DNA of 64,000 nt from Pseudomonas jessenii (GCF_002236115.1 NZ_NIWT01000001.1:124001-188000); one strand, 5' to 3'; counted from the first letter of the stretch, positions 45,144 through 53,958 are shown. Program-made: numbers and translations. The notes: generated by a model not told the origin, from the sequence alone.

Positions 45144-46109
45144 GTGTGCAAACGCTTCCTTGAGGGCGCTCTGCGGCGAGCGCGGCCGGTAGCCCAGCTC
45201 ATTGATGGCTTTGTCGATGCAGTAAACCTGATGCACCCCATAAAACATCTGCACCTGGCTGAGCAGCAATTGGGCTGGTTGACCGGTGTACCGTGCCCTT
45301 TGTTCTTGCAGCCAGGCAATCAGCATCAACAAGGCTTTAGGTGCGCGGCGCGGCGAACGATAGCCGGGGCAAAGCGTGTTGAGCACCTCAATCACCTCAG
45401 CCAGTGATGAAGCCCGCTGATTAGCTAGTATGTAGCGCTGGCCGGGGCGGCCTTTTTCAGCTGCGCGGATCAGGCCATCGGCCACGTCGCGCACATCGAC
45501 AAAGTTAAAGTAGAAGTTCGGGTCAAGCACCAGTTTGCGCGCCAGCACGGCCACAAGAAATCCCATAGTGTCGGTCAACCGCGTGGCATGGGGGCCGATG
45601 ATTGCCGAGGGCAACACCGCGACCATTGGCAAGCCATAGGATTGGGCAGTCTCCCAGGCAACGCGTTCAGAAAGGATTTTTGAGCGGTAGTACGGGTTGT
45701 TCCGATCGGTGTTCCAGCTGTTTTCATTTAGGCGTTGGCCGTTGTGCCCAACCGCTGCTACTGAGCTGACATAGACCACACGGCGGACTCCGGCTTCGGC
45801 GGCGGCCCGCAACACATTACGCGTACCTTGCACGTTGACATCGATGATCTCGGCGTGTGGATTCCTCGCCCAGTGTTTGAACACTGCCGCTACCTGGTAC
45901 AGCACGTCCACTCCTTGCATGGCCTGGCGCAGTGAGTCAAGGTCTTGTAGTTCGGCGCGTACCAACTGGCAGTCGAGCCCGTTCAAGACAGCGCTTTGGG
46001 CTGGGTCACGGACGCCAGCGCGTACTTGTTGCCCTCGGGCTAGCAGTGCCCGAACCAAGGTGTTGCCCAAATGCCCATTGGCACCGGTGACCATTGATAG
46101 CGTGTTCAT
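45129..46109 (-). CDS. NAD-dependent epimerase/dehydratase, dihydroflavonol-reductase-like
   Basis: A 326-residue extended SDR. The cofactor loop is MVTGANGHLGNTLVRALLAR (TGxxGxxG), the catalytic Tyr/Lys are in YYRSKILSE, and the upstream VYVSSVAAVG carries the serine. The closest type is the plant-like dihydroflavonol/cinnamoyl-CoA reductase group of bacterial proteins; the substrate is unknown. ATG 46109 opens the Rossmann fold. Its 3' end overlaps the MerR gene's 3' end, so antisense interference between the two is possible. Confidence 0.87.
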   Translation of the reverse strand: MNTLSMVTGANGHLGNTLVRALLARGQQVRAGVRDPAQSAVLNGLDCQLVRAELQDLDSLRQAMQGVDVLYQVAAVFKHWARNPHAEIIDVNVQGTRNVLRAAAEAGVRRVVYVSSVAAVGHNGQRLNENSWNTDRNNPYYRSKILSERVAWETAQSYGLPMVAVLPSAIIGPHATRLTDTMGFLVAVLARKLVLDPNFYFNFVDVRDVADGLIRAAEKGRPGQRYILANQRASSLAEVIEVLNTLCPGYRSPRRAPKALLMLIAWLQEQRARYTGQPAQLLLSQVQMFYGVHQVYCIDKAINELGYRPRSPQSALKEAFAHLMAR

Positions 46110-46451
46110 GGAATACCTTATCCGCTGAATCTGAAACAGATAAGGCAGGGTGTGGGTTGTCCTTAGGGACAGAGTCAAGCGCTGGAATCAGGCCTTATCG
46201 TAGATGGCAACACAGAGTCTTCACTGGTTCGAGGAGCGCCAGAATTGAGCAAAAGGGGGCACACCACGATGCTGATCTATCGATCATATGCACCTCTCAA
46301 AATAGTGTTGCGAGCACTGCACGATCGAATTGAGAAACGAGTAATTGCCAATTGCTTGGCACGTACAAGTTATTCAGATGGCACTGAATAAGCAATCAAA
46401 CGAAAAGTCTGCTCTTCAATTTGCTCGGAGCAGCTCCTGTTGGATTGTTCA

Positions 46452-46769
46452 TCATATGAGAGGGCGAGTGGACAAATTTAAGCGGCGTTGTTCCGAGCGT
46501 TCTGCCTCCGCCTTAGCCCTGACGTCAGCCTTGATGAGCGCGCTGCGCAGGCTGGCCAAGACGTAGCCAGCGTGAAAGTCATAGTCGGCTTTGGCTTGCT
46601 TGACCACCTCTGCCTGGGCCTCGCAAGCGGCAACGTCGACCGGATCCGGTGGAACGGCAAACAGCTTGGCTTGTAGCGTCAGCCACTGCTCGCGAGCGGC
46701 TTGCAGATTTTGCATGGCTTCGTCGGCGGTGTGCATCAGCCCCGGTAGGTCAGCTATTTCAATCAACAT
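46452..46769 (-). CDS. hypothetical helical protein
   Basis: About 105 residues, almost entirely helical and rich in Ala/Glu/Lys (DEAMQNLQAAREQWLTLQAK; CEAQAEVVKQAKADYDFHAG). There is no known domain or signal. ATG 46769 lies at the start of the helical part. Codon use is consistent with a real gene. No clear partner is next to it. Confidence 0.55.
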   Translation of the reverse strand: MLIEIADLPGLMHTADEAMQNLQAAREQWLTLQAKLFAVPPDPVDVAACEAQAEVVKQAKADYDFHAGYVLASLRSALIKADVRAKAEAERSEQRRLNLSTRPLI

Positions 46770-46955
46770 GGCGACGCTCCCAGAACGGGTTGGTGAATCG
46801 AGCATAGCCTGTGGTCGATCCCTGCGCTTCTGATTTTTGCTCTTCAGCGGGAGGGAGAGAGCATGTCTGCATCTGCCCCCCGCCGAGGTGTCCCTTACCC
46901 CATAAAGCTTTGAGCAGTCTCCCTACCAGGCCTGCATTAATTCCGTGAGGAGCAG

Positions 46956-47921
46956 CTATTTACAGTTGCCAGCCTTTCGATATCCCGCAGCCAGGGCGTC
47001 AGATTCAGAATCAAAAGTAATTTGGTTTTTCGCCGACACCTGACCATAACCAGGGCACCCCATTGAGAGGTGGTACACCTGACTCTTCCTGTTACCAATG
47101 ATCGTACCTACCCCGGTCGCGCTCGCCAGGGTTGGCTGGGTTGCGGCTCGCGGAGGATTGCCAGGAAGGGCGCTAACTACCCCATCACCAACCGCTTTGT
47201 ATCCTTGCGACCAACGTCGGTCACCGGTTACGAAAGGATTGGCGTGCCCCATGATTGCCGCAATGCGTTTATCTCGCTCTTTCTCCCAGGCCGAAACCGG
47301 GTACTGCTTGTCCCAGGCCATCAGTAGCTGTTGCTGCTGACGAGACATGCTCAGGTTGTATCTGTCGAACATGTAGAAGGTTGTCCTGGCGACCAGCCCT
47401 TTAACCTCGTCACGCGGCTCCGCAGCTCGTTGATCGAAGTCAACCCGTGTCTTGCACTGCCCATACTGCGGCGCTACCCCGGAGGCCATACCGTAGTTGA
47501 AATTACTGCGGTCGCCATTCACCTCCCCAACAGATGGGTAGAGGTTGAACAGGTCTGCCTCCATTGCTCGAAACACGGGATCATCATCCACACAGTGCTC
47601 CCGTCCGCCGTTCTTCCAGCATTGGCGTTGGTTACCGAATGTCCAGGCAGGAACGATGTGTTCCCACTCAGTCCGTTCAGCACGGCTCTGCTGCTTCCTG
47701 GTTTGATAGCCGCAAGACTCGGAATCGATCCGGCCACCTGATTTCCCCACCCATGTCCATTTGCAGCCGCAATACAACTCGCCCATGGAGCTGTTCGCCT
47801 GGTCGAGGTAGATTTTCTGCTTGGCTATGACCTTGGCTTCGGAGAAGGTCGAGGGAGGGCTAGAGAAGGCGGGGGCAATTACTGCGAGGGTTAGCGTTAC
47901 TACGGACAGCAGTTTTTTCAT
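46956..47921 (-). CDS. endonuclease I (EndA/Dns family), secreted, with C-terminal Ada-like zinc region
   Basis: A 321-residue nuclease. A signal peptide (residues 1-20, ending PAFSS) leads to the beta-beta-alpha metal nuclease domain with RTEWEHIVPAWTFG (catalytic His in EHIVPA) and VNGDRSNFNYG. After about residue 225 a tail carries VYHLSMGCPGYGQVSAKNQI...GYRKAGNCK, resembling the small Ada/metal-binding-type domain. Such enzymes degrade extracellular DNA. It is transcribed alone. Confidence 0.88.
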   Translation of the reverse strand: MKKLLSVVTLTLAVIAPAFSSPPSTFSEAKVIAKQKIYLDQANSSMGELYCGCKWTWVGKSGGRIDSESCGYQTRKQQSRAERTEWEHIVPAWTFGNQRQCWKNGGREHCVDDDPVFRAMEADLFNLYPSVGEVNGDRSNFNYGMASGVAPQYGQCKTRVDFDQRAAEPRDEVKGLVARTTFYMFDRYNLSMSRQQQQLLMAWDKQYPVSAWEKERDKRIAAIMGHANPFVTGDRRWSQGYKAVGDGVVSALPGNPPRAATQPTLASATGVGTIIGNRKSQVYHLSMGCPGYGQVSAKNQITFDSESDALAAGYRKAGNCK

Positions 47922-48033
47922 TGGAAAACATTAGCAAATTAGGGGGCGTGCATTATACGCACGCCTCAATGTCTGCCGACGGAAGACAGGAAACCACCGG
48001 CGGCATGAAAAGTTTGCTTCAGTGATCTGAGCC

Positions 48034-48408
48034 TCACACCCCGAGATCGAGTTGCAATCTCCACTCCAACAAGTCTTTCGTCAACGTATCTGGTGGCAAC
48101 GCACCTACGATACCGCGCAACAGATGGTAGCGTTGGCCGTTAGGCAACGCGACGGCGTTAGGATTGTCTTCGAACAACCGAGGCCCCTTTGCAGCCAAAC
48201 GCTGGCCTTCAAGGAGAGCCTGCAACGCTTCAGCACCCAGCCACTCACTCCGTAGGTAACCGAGGATATCCACTGGGCGGGTTTTCACATAGCTGGCCAA
48301 GAGCTCAACAACCAGGTGCGCCAAGCTCTCCACGCCCAGTGTCGCAGCGGCAAGCTGCCAAATTTTTCCTTCTTGGGGAACAGTAATTGCCATGAGCCTA
48401 TGTATCAT
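48034..48408 (-). CDS. hypothetical protein downstream of DUF2384-type gene
   Basis: About 119-124 residues starting at ATG 48408 (overlapping the stop of the preceding 30-codon frame) or at ATG 48393 (MAITVPQEGKIWQLA). The protein is helical with a leucine-rich core (LAHLVVELLASYVKTRPVDI). No domain is recognised. The overlap suggests co-translation with the small frame, and the trio may form a toxin-antitoxin-like unit. Confidence 0.5.
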   Translation of the reverse strand: MIHRLMAITVPQEGKIWQLAAATLGVESLAHLVVELLASYVKTRPVDILGYLRSEWLGAEALQALLEGQRLAAKGPRLFEDNPNAVALPNGQRYHLLRGIVGALPPDTLTKDLLEWRLQLDLGV

Positions 48409-48490
48409 CCTTGAGATCTGACGCTGACGCGCCTTTCAATTCAAGTAACGAGTCCAGCAATCGAACGTCCTCACGCGGATCGTCTGACAT
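48398..48490 (-). CDS. possible 30-residue leader-type ORF
   Basis: ATG 48490 has GAGGAG nine bases upstream and encodes an acidic peptide, MSDDPREDVRLLDSLLELKG and ten more residues, ending within the start of the next gene (ATGATACATAG overlap). The same frame is open upstream to the previous stop without a start codon, so it might also be the C-terminal tail of a broken gene. Confidence 0.4.
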   Translation of the reverse strand: MSDDPREDVRLLDSLLELKGASASDLKDDT

Positions 48491-48592
48491 CGGTATGGAC
48501 TCCTCAACGTGCCGGAGAAGGGCTTCGCTGTCGGTGGTTTTGAGATCAAAACCAATCGCGCTGATTCCAGGTTTTGGAGGATGGGACTCGTG

Positions 48593-48784
48593 CTAACAGG
48601 CGAACCCGTGACTGAGTCTTTCGAGCTCTGCCTTCACGAGTTCGTATCCCGCTTCACTGTGGGCCGCTTGCAGCCGCGAGCTTCCACTGGTCTCGACTAA
48701 CGGCTGATTCAGCCAATGATCGGCTTTCATTTTGTTGCCAAATACCTGCTCTGCCTGGTGTTGAACCAACTCAACGTAATTCAT
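48593..48784 (-). CDS. MbcA/ParS/Xre antitoxin-like C-terminal domain protein
   Basis: A 63-residue protein containing only the toxin-binding (DUF2384) module of Xre/MbcA/ParS antitoxins: QVFGNKMKADHWLNQP then AGYELVKAELERLSHGFAC. Ordinary members carry an extra N-terminal DNA-binding helix bundle and a RES-domain toxin gene next door; neither is seen here. It may be a stand-alone antitoxin domain or a remnant. It heads a leftward run of three small genes. Confidence 0.55.
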   Translation of the reverse strand: MNYVELVQHQAEQVFGNKMKADHWLNQPLVETSGSSRLQAAHSEAGYELVKAELERLSHGFAC

Positions 48785-48823
48785 TTTCTGGCTCTCGGGA
48801 GAATTGCCGGCATCTGCTCGGTT

Positions 48824-49342
48824 TTAGCCAGCGGTCGAGGTCGAAGTTTGTGCCTTGGCGCAATATTCGCGAAACGCGACGATGCCGCGCGTGATATTTC
48901 GCACAGGTTTAATCATGAACCTGTACGCGACGAATAGATTCAGCGCGATCCAGCCCATTTGATAACTCGTCCCATGGAAACCTCCGTGGTGCTCGCTGGC
49001 TTGCCAAAAACCGTAGGCTACGAAGATTGTGAAAATTGCGACCATCAACGGAAAGATACTTAGTCGGCCCAGCGACACCGCAATGAAGGGAATGTTAACG
49101 ACCGACCGAACCGGCTCACCCTCAACCTGGATGGCCCAGATTCTGGCGACCTTGTCTTTGCCCAGCTGAGATGTCACTCGCACCCGATCCCCTGCCTTGA
49201 CGTGAGCATCTAGCACATCTGGGATTTCGAGGGTTTCGAGCTTCTTGCCGTCAATTTTCCAATAGTGGTAGCTGACCATGTCGCCGCCGAAGCCGCGCGA
49301 TTTTTCGTCGAGTCGCCCGTCTACGATCTGCATTTCCTTCAT
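48824..49342 (-). CDS. hypothetical membrane protein with N-terminal beta domain
   Basis: A 172-residue protein. Residues 1-85 look like a small beta-rich (OB-like) cytoplasmic domain (DVLDAHVKAGDRVRVTSQLG, VARIWAIQVEG), followed by two or three membrane segments between residues 90 and 150. There is no known family. It is divergent from the XRE regulator gene across the operator-bearing region at 49.40-49.46 kb, so the XRE protein may control it. Confidence 0.6.
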   Translation of the reverse strand: MKEMQIVDGRLDEKSRGFGGDMVSYHYWKIDGKKLETLEIPDVLDAHVKAGDRVRVTSQLGKDKVARIWAIQVEGEPVRSVVNIPFIAVSLGRLSIFPLMVAIFTIFVAYGFWQASEHHGGFHGTSYQMGWIALNLFVAYRFMIKPVRNITRGIVAFREYCAKAQTSTSTAG

Positions 49343-49397
49343 GTTGATCGCTGTCCTGCGTTGCGGAGTGATGGCAAAAGGATATTTCTACAGAATC

Positions 49398-49458
49398 CTA
49401 AGTAAGTCTTAGTACGTCGTCAAAGAGAATTTAAGAATCTCTTAGTCTTTCGGCTAAG
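49398..49458. promoter_or_regulatory. tandem YTAAG-N5-CTTAG operators upstream of the XRE gene
   Basis: CTAAG-TAAGT-CTTAG (49398-49412) and TTAAG-AATCT-CTTAG (49431-49445) share the same dyad with identical spacing and lie 33 bases apart centre to centre. A further CTAAG stands at 49454-49458, just before the XRE start. Repeated dyads in front of an XRE gene are typical repressor sites. Confidence 0.6.
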
Positions 49459-49461
49459 AAA

Positions 49462-49770
49462 ATGACCACGTTCGGCAAGCGTCTAAAAGAAGCGCGAAAG
49501 GCAGCAGGCTATTCACAAGAACGCTTGGGGATAGACGCAGGGATCGAACCTGCTTCGGCCTCAGCGCGGATGAATCAATACGAGAAGGGTGTGCACGAGC
49601 CAGGGGAAAGCACCGTGCAGCAGATTGCTGCTGTCCTTAATCTGCCAGCGGCGTACTTTTATTGTGAGGACGATGGTGAGGCGCACCTGCTGCAGTGCTT
49701 TCACTGCCTGAAAAAAGACGATCGAAAACAGGTGATCGATTTGGCTGAGAGTCTTGCTTTCAATCACTGA
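49462..49770 (+). CDS. XRE family transcriptional regulator
   Basis: A 102-residue helix-turn-helix repressor: FGKRLKEARKAAGYSQERLG, then NQYEKGVHEPGESTVQQIAA and LNLPAAYFYCEDD, as in phage-type and ImmA-partner repressors. ATG 49462 begins four bases after the last operator half-site, so it is probably autoregulated. An ImmA-type protease gene 0.8 kb downstream is the natural candidate to cleave it. Confidence 0.88.
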   Translation: MTTFGKRLKEARKAAGYSQERLGIDAGIEPASASARMNQYEKGVHEPGESTVQQIAAVLNLPAAYFYCEDDGEAHLLQCFHCLKKDDRKQVIDLAESLAFNH

Positions 49771-49919
49771 GGTTGGGATCGGATAGAATTTTTCACGTCG
49801 CGTTGCCCCCACGTTGGCGGGGATAGATCGCCTTGTTTTCGCTGTGCCATTTTTCAGCGTTCCCGCTGTCGCCGGCCTGGCCTAAGATCTGCCTCTAACC
49901 GCTGACTGGAGTAACCCTG

Positions 49920-50138
49920 TTGAATCAAAAAAAGACGGTGTCACTGGCGGAGCATGAGGGGTTGCAATCGGTGATTGATAACGCACGAAAGCATGCCGAA
50001 GCAGGCTATCCAGACATTACAGACACTGATCCTGCTGCCTTCGACGCGGACTTTATGATCAATAGAGAGCGAGAGGGAATGAGTGTCGCGCAGGCGCTTG
50101 AGGCATTGGTGGAATTCAAGCGCAGTCGTTGTTCATGA
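49920..50138 (+). CDS. small hypothetical acidic protein
   Basis: A 72-residue soluble protein from TTG 49920 with GGAG about ten bases upstream. The sequence (DADFMINREREGMSVAQALE) has no recognised domain. The codon pattern and position between the XRE and ImmA genes support a real gene, but there is no functional clue. Confidence 0.45.
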   Translation: MNQKKTVSLAEHEGLQSVIDNARKHAEAGYPDITDTDPAAFDADFMINREREGMSVAQALEALVEFKRSRCS

Positions 50139-50228
50139 GCTTTACCCTCTACTTCTGCTGTAGCCGGCTTGCAAATGACACGTCGAGCCGCTGTAAAAAA
50201 ATCAATCAGATCCGCAAGACAGAAGTGA

Positions 50229-50429
50229 AGGGCTGAGGATATCGGCCATTTACAACGCGCCGGTGTTGTCGTACAGGCTGATATTCTGGCTGAAGCCGGG
50301 GACTTACTAGAGCTGCGTGGCCTGATCACCAACTGCTTTGGCGACAATGATTATGTTCGGAATTCGGATGCACTTCGTCACATTCTATTGACCCTTGAAT
50401 CTCCAGATAGAGCGGCTAGGGACTCATGA
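50229..50429 (+). pseudogene. startless open frame, probable gene remnant
   Basis: Sixty-six codons with protein-like composition (ADILAEAGDLLELRGLITNC, DNDYVRNSDALRHILLTLES) end in TGA at 50427-50429. No ATG, GTG or TTG occurs before the far end; the frame opens directly after a stop at 50226. A 5' truncation, or a rare ATC/ATT start, would explain it. No function is recognised. Confidence 0.4.
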
Positions 50430-50533
50430 CTCCAATCGCCATAAAAAGCTGGTGATAAACAGATCCAAAAAAATTGCCGAATCTACATGTTGTGCTTTAA
50501 TTTATTGAATGGCACATCATGTGGTGTTTTTCT

Positions 50534-51226
50534 ATGAATAGATCCAATATTCAGCAAGAAGTCGCGCTGCTGCATCGGGAAATTTGGAAGCAAAAGGAAG
50601 TGCTGTGGCCCAATCGACAGCTGATGCCCCTTCAAATGCTAGAACCCGACGCTGCAGCGTACCTGCTGGATGTTGAATACTTGACGCTCCCAAACCTGGG
50701 CTCCACCAAATTCATGCGTTCTGGCCAGGGCCCAGGAATCGCGGGACTCATCGATCGCCAGGCCAACAAAATTGCCATTTCGATGGCCTACCCTGAGCAA
50801 GTTCAGCGGTTTACTGGCGCTCATGAAGTGGGGCACTTCATGCTGCACGAGGGTCAGATCATGCTCCGTGACCGTCCACTGGACGGCTCTGCCAATGCCG
50901 GTCATAGATCAGACATTGAACGCGAAGCGGATTATTTCGCCGCATGCTTTCTCATGCCGCCGAACCTTCTGACGGCGCATTTTGAAGCGCAGTTTGGATG
51001 CAAAGGCGCCTTTAAGTTTACCGAAACGACGTCCTTCCACCTGAACCACAACGATCCTGACTCGTTGCAATATGCTTCGCAGGGCTCCCTGGATCGCGAG
51101 TTTGCCTTGGCTCGCTGTGAAAACTTTGGCGGCCGAAGAATGAATTCCCTGGCTAAACAATTTCGGGTCTCCGACAGCGCGATGGCGCTTCGGATCAAAG
51201 AGCTCGGACTGGTGGTGTGGCCATGA
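50534..51226 (+). CDS. ImmA/IrrE family metallo-endopeptidase
   Basis: About 230 residues. The zinc protease motif GAHEVGHFMLHEG gives H97-E98 and H101, and EADYFAACFLMP supplies the third ligand region. ImmA proteases cut XRE repressors to switch on mobile elements or toxin and defence genes. C-terminal residues 150-230 contain a helix-turn-helix-like stretch (LAKQFRVSDSAMALRIKELG), so it may bind DNA as well. The start is uncertain (ATG 50534 or 50519). It overlaps the zinc-ribbon gene by four bases. Confidence 0.85.
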   Translation: MNRSNIQQEVALLHREIWKQKEVLWPNRQLMPLQMLEPDAAAYLLDVEYLTLPNLGSTKFMRSGQGPGIAGLIDRQANKIAISMAYPEQVQRFTGAHEVGHFMLHEGQIMLRDRPLDGSANAGHRSDIEREADYFAACFLMPPNLLTAHFEAQFGCKGAFKFTETTSFHLNHNDPDSLQYASQGSLDREFALARCENFGGRRMNSLAKQFRVSDSAMALRIKELGLVVWP

Positions 51227-51483
51227 CATCCAACCTGGAGACCGACATGAACATTTCCGAGCAGCACACCATTCAATGTCCTCAATGCGGTGGTACTCAA
51301 TTCGAACAGCCGCAGATTTTGAGTGACGGTGATTGGGTCACCTGCGTTACCTGCGCTCAGTCTTTTCCAGTGGACGACATCCGCCAGGTGGGACTCGACC
51401 AGGCGATGGGGGTAGTGATTCCCGAAATCAAAGCTGAGGTGGAAAAAATGCTGAAAGGTCTGTTCAAGGGCAAGCTCAAATGA
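51223..51483 (+). CDS. zinc-ribbon protein coupled to ImmA gene
   Basis: An 86-residue protein whose first half is a four-cysteine zinc ribbon (C19, C22 in IQCPQCGG; C41, C44 in VTCVTCAQ). The second half is a helix ending in a Lys-rich tail (MLKGLFKGKLK). It overlaps the ImmA gene (ATGA) before it and the membrane protein gene (ATGA) after it, so all three are translated together. The function is unknown; the ribbon may bind nucleic acid or a partner. Confidence 0.7.
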   Translation: MTSNLETDMNISEQHTIQCPQCGGTQFEQPQILSDGDWVTCVTCAQSFPVDDIRQVGLDQAMGVVIPEIKAEVEKMLKGLFKGKLK

Positions 51484-51950
51484 CTTTGTATGAAACGTTG
51501 ACGCTGCTGGCGTCTCTTCTCGCTCTGGTTGTGTCTACCGTGTCTTTGGTTCGCGGCCGAAAACTGGGTCAGGTGCAGGAAGACCTAGCCAAGATCACCT
51601 CAGAGCTCGCCCTGCGACAAATCGATTCACTCGAAATCGCCAAGCTGGAGAAAGCGGTTCCGCAACTGGGTGTGCATATCACGAGCTTGGCCAAAACGAG
51701 CTATTTCATCATCACGAATACGGGGCAGGGAAGTGCTTTTGATGTCGATCTGGAGCTGATTGATAGTCCCGACAACCCTCTGGTGACGGCGCGTGATCTC
51801 TTGCCGTGCCCTGAGCTCAAGCCTCGCAGCACGGTAAAACTGTTGGCGAGCTTTCACTTAGCGAGTCCGCTTCGGTACCAGGTTAAGCTGCGGTGGACGA
51901 CGGAAAGTGGAGGAGGGGAATCCGAGGTTTTTTGGGTGTCGCAGGCTTAG
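51480..51950 (+). CDS. single-pass membrane protein with Ig-like beta domain, coupled to ImmA
   Basis: A 156-residue protein: one membrane segment at residues 5-24 (TLTLLASLLALVVSTVSLVR), a short coiled coil at 30-60, then a beta-sandwich-like domain (SYFIITNTGQGSAFDVDLEL; RYQVKLRWTT). There is no known family. Its coupling to an ImmA protease and a zinc ribbon makes it the likely membrane-side effector or sensor of a three-gene unit. Confidence 0.68.
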   Translation: MTLYETLTLLASLLALVVSTVSLVRGRKLGQVQEDLAKITSELALRQIDSLEIAKLEKAVPQLGVHITSLAKTSYFIITNTGQGSAFDVDLELIDSPDNPLVTARDLLPCPELKPRSTVKLLASFHLASPLRYQVKLRWTTESGGGESEVFWVSQA

Positions 51951-52110
51951 AGTAGATTTGTCAGAGATACCACAATGAGGCGGTCATTGTGGCGTAAAGT
52001 CGTCTTGGATGACTTTTCGATCTCGACGACGCCAGAATGCCTTCCACAGATTCATACAGACCTGAGAAGCCATGGTAACGTCGTGACAATGGATGCATTT
52101 GGGGAAGGCA

Positions 52111-53070
52111 ATGGCCAAAATCTTCTTTTCGTACAGTCATGACGACGAAGCTCTTCGAGACCAGCTAGAGAAACATTTGGCTTCCTTGAAGCATGAGGGG
52201 GCGGTGGAGTCGTGGCATGACCGTCGTATCCTCCCGGGGGAAAATCTTGATGGAGCAATTGACTCGCATATCGACTCGGCCGAGGTGATCCTACTCTTGG
52301 TAAGTGCGAGTTTTTTAAGCTCGCATTACTGTTACTCAATTGAGATGCAGCGCGCATTGGAACGACATGCGAAAGGTGAGTGCAAGGTCGTACCGGTTAT
52401 CCTGCGGGCCTGTGACTGGAGTCATAGCCCTCTCGGAAAGCTAATGGCGGTACCCCAGGATGGTAAGCCGATCACAAGCTGGACGAATCTTGATGAGGCC
52501 TTTACCGACGTGGTACGGCAGATCCGATTGCTCATTCAGGAGATGTCCCGCAGTCCGGCAAATTCGATTGAGCAAGGACTATTTCAGGGAGCGCCTTCCA
52601 CGTCCGTGAAGATTTCAGCCCTGGCGGACGTCATCCGGTCGAGCAACCTCAGGCTACGTAAAACTTTTACCGACTTTGACAAAGACCAGTTCGCTCACGA
52701 TAGCTTCGACTACATGCGGCGTTTTTTTGAGAACTCATTAATTGAGCTTGAGGCGCGCAACCCGGGTATCCAGGGCACCTTTCGGCGAGTCAGTGATGTG
52801 CGATTTACAGCCTCGATCTATCGAGAAGGAAAGGTCGCTGCAGAGTGTGCCATCGCTATTGGTGAAAGCTTCGATCGAAACAGCATTACCTATTCCGGCC
52901 AGATATCCAGCAACGGATACAATGAGGCGTTGTCGGTCGAGGTTGACGATCAGGCCATTTATTTTAAGACGCTAATGGGGTCGCACTATTCAGGTCGCGC
53001 GAACAAGCTGAGCCAAGAGGGGGCTGCTGAATTCTTTTGGGCCCAACTCTTGGAGCGGCTGCAACGGTAA
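52111..53070 (+). CDS. TIR-domain protein with unknown C-terminal domain
   Basis: About 319 residues. The N-terminal TIR domain (residues 1-130) starts AKIFFSYSHDDEALRDQLE, has the BB-loop-like WHDRRILPGENLD and the probable catalytic glutamate E78 in YSIEMQRALE, as in NAD-cleaving bacterial TIRs. Residues 170-319 form a mixed alpha/beta domain of unknown type, maybe the sensor (SDVRFTASIYREGKVAAECA). ATG 52111 starts the TIR fold; ATG 52093 is an alternative. The defence setting suggests abortive-infection NADase activity. Confidence 0.82.
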   Translation: MAKIFFSYSHDDEALRDQLEKHLASLKHEGAVESWHDRRILPGENLDGAIDSHIDSAEVILLLVSASFLSSHYCYSIEMQRALERHAKGECKVVPVILRACDWSHSPLGKLMAVPQDGKPITSWTNLDEAFTDVVRQIRLLIQEMSRSPANSIEQGLFQGAPSTSVKISALADVIRSSNLRLRKTFTDFDKDQFAHDSFDYMRRFFENSLIELEARNPGIQGTFRRVSDVRFTASIYREGKVAAECAIAIGESFDRNSITYSGQISSNGYNEALSVEVDDQAIYFKTLMGSHYSGRANKLSQEGAAEFFWAQLLERLQR

Positions 53071-53223
53071 CAGCTGGTGCAGCGGAATCTTTTGTTCGCC
53101 CGGCCAACCCATTGCGCGGAAGGCGCCGATTTCCACCTCTGCGGCATCGGCTCTGCATTTCCTTCACCCTCGACGTCGGTACCCCGTCCATATTCGACGG
53201 GCACCGTCGTCAGACCGGAGAAG

Positions 53224-53772
53224 CTACAACGCAAATGCCCGCCCGTTAGTCTTCGGCGCTCCGCCTTCGAAGAACTCAACCGATGCAACCTGATTGATGC
53301 GATCGACCATGATGAACGCCCCCAAAAGGTATCCACAGACGTGCTCGGGATGAGTGACACCGTCATACGACCAGACATCGTCAAAGCTTTTTTTGGTGAG
53401 AGCCATCAGTCGCAGCCTATCCGAGTGTATCTGTTCAGCAGTTTTATCGGGCTTGGCCATTTCAATGGCGATTAGATTATCCCGTCCTTTCTCCCCACGA
53501 CTGTGCACGATGAGATCGCAGGTGACGTTGATCACCTCTGTATTATTCAATAGGACAGTCTTGATCTTCCCGCCTTGCTTTCTGTTGTACTCAGGATCTG
53601 CGCAGTAACCTTCAAGACTGTACGAGGGAAGCAAGCTTTCGAACTGCATTGCGAGCCGACCGCAGAGATTTCTTTCGGCAGTATTGTCCCTGATGCTAGC
53701 TGCGTCCTTGACCAAGAAGCGGGTGAATGCGTCTTCAAAAAGCTGGTACATGGTGCTCCGCGAAATTTCCAT
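53224..53772 (-). CDS. putative PD-(D/E)XK-like nuclease
   Basis: About 182 residues. The pattern NVTCDLIVHSRGE...NLIAIEMAKPDKT places an aspartate and an E-x-x-K motif at a distance fitting the PD-(D/E)XK nuclease core, with KQGGKIKTV ahead of it. The preceding helix (NLCGRLAMQFESLLPSY) fits too. The nuclease call is inference from a motif read by eye; the protein is a recurrent hypothetical in defence loci. It runs opposite to the TIR gene and in the same direction as nothing close by. Confidence 0.5.
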   Translation of the reverse strand: MEISRSTMYQLFEDAFTRFLVKDAASIRDNTAERNLCGRLAMQFESLLPSYSLEGYCADPEYNRKQGGKIKTVLLNNTEVINVTCDLIVHSRGEKGRDNLIAIEMAKPDKTAEQIHSDRLRLMALTKKSFDDVWSYDGVTHPEHVCGYLLGAFIMVDRINQVASVEFFEGGAPKTNGRAFAL

Positions 53773-53958
53773 TCTAATAACTCCAGTCCATTGCCAAGAA
53801 CGTTGGCTCTTACGATACGCCACTCAACGCGTAGGCTGGGCATCGCCTTCTAATAACTCATTAGGTACATTGGGTAAAAGGCACGTGCAAGCACCTGCCT
53901 TTTTCGGGGAGGCCAATCACTTTAGCGATTGCCAAGGTTCAATCAGCGAAAGGCAACC

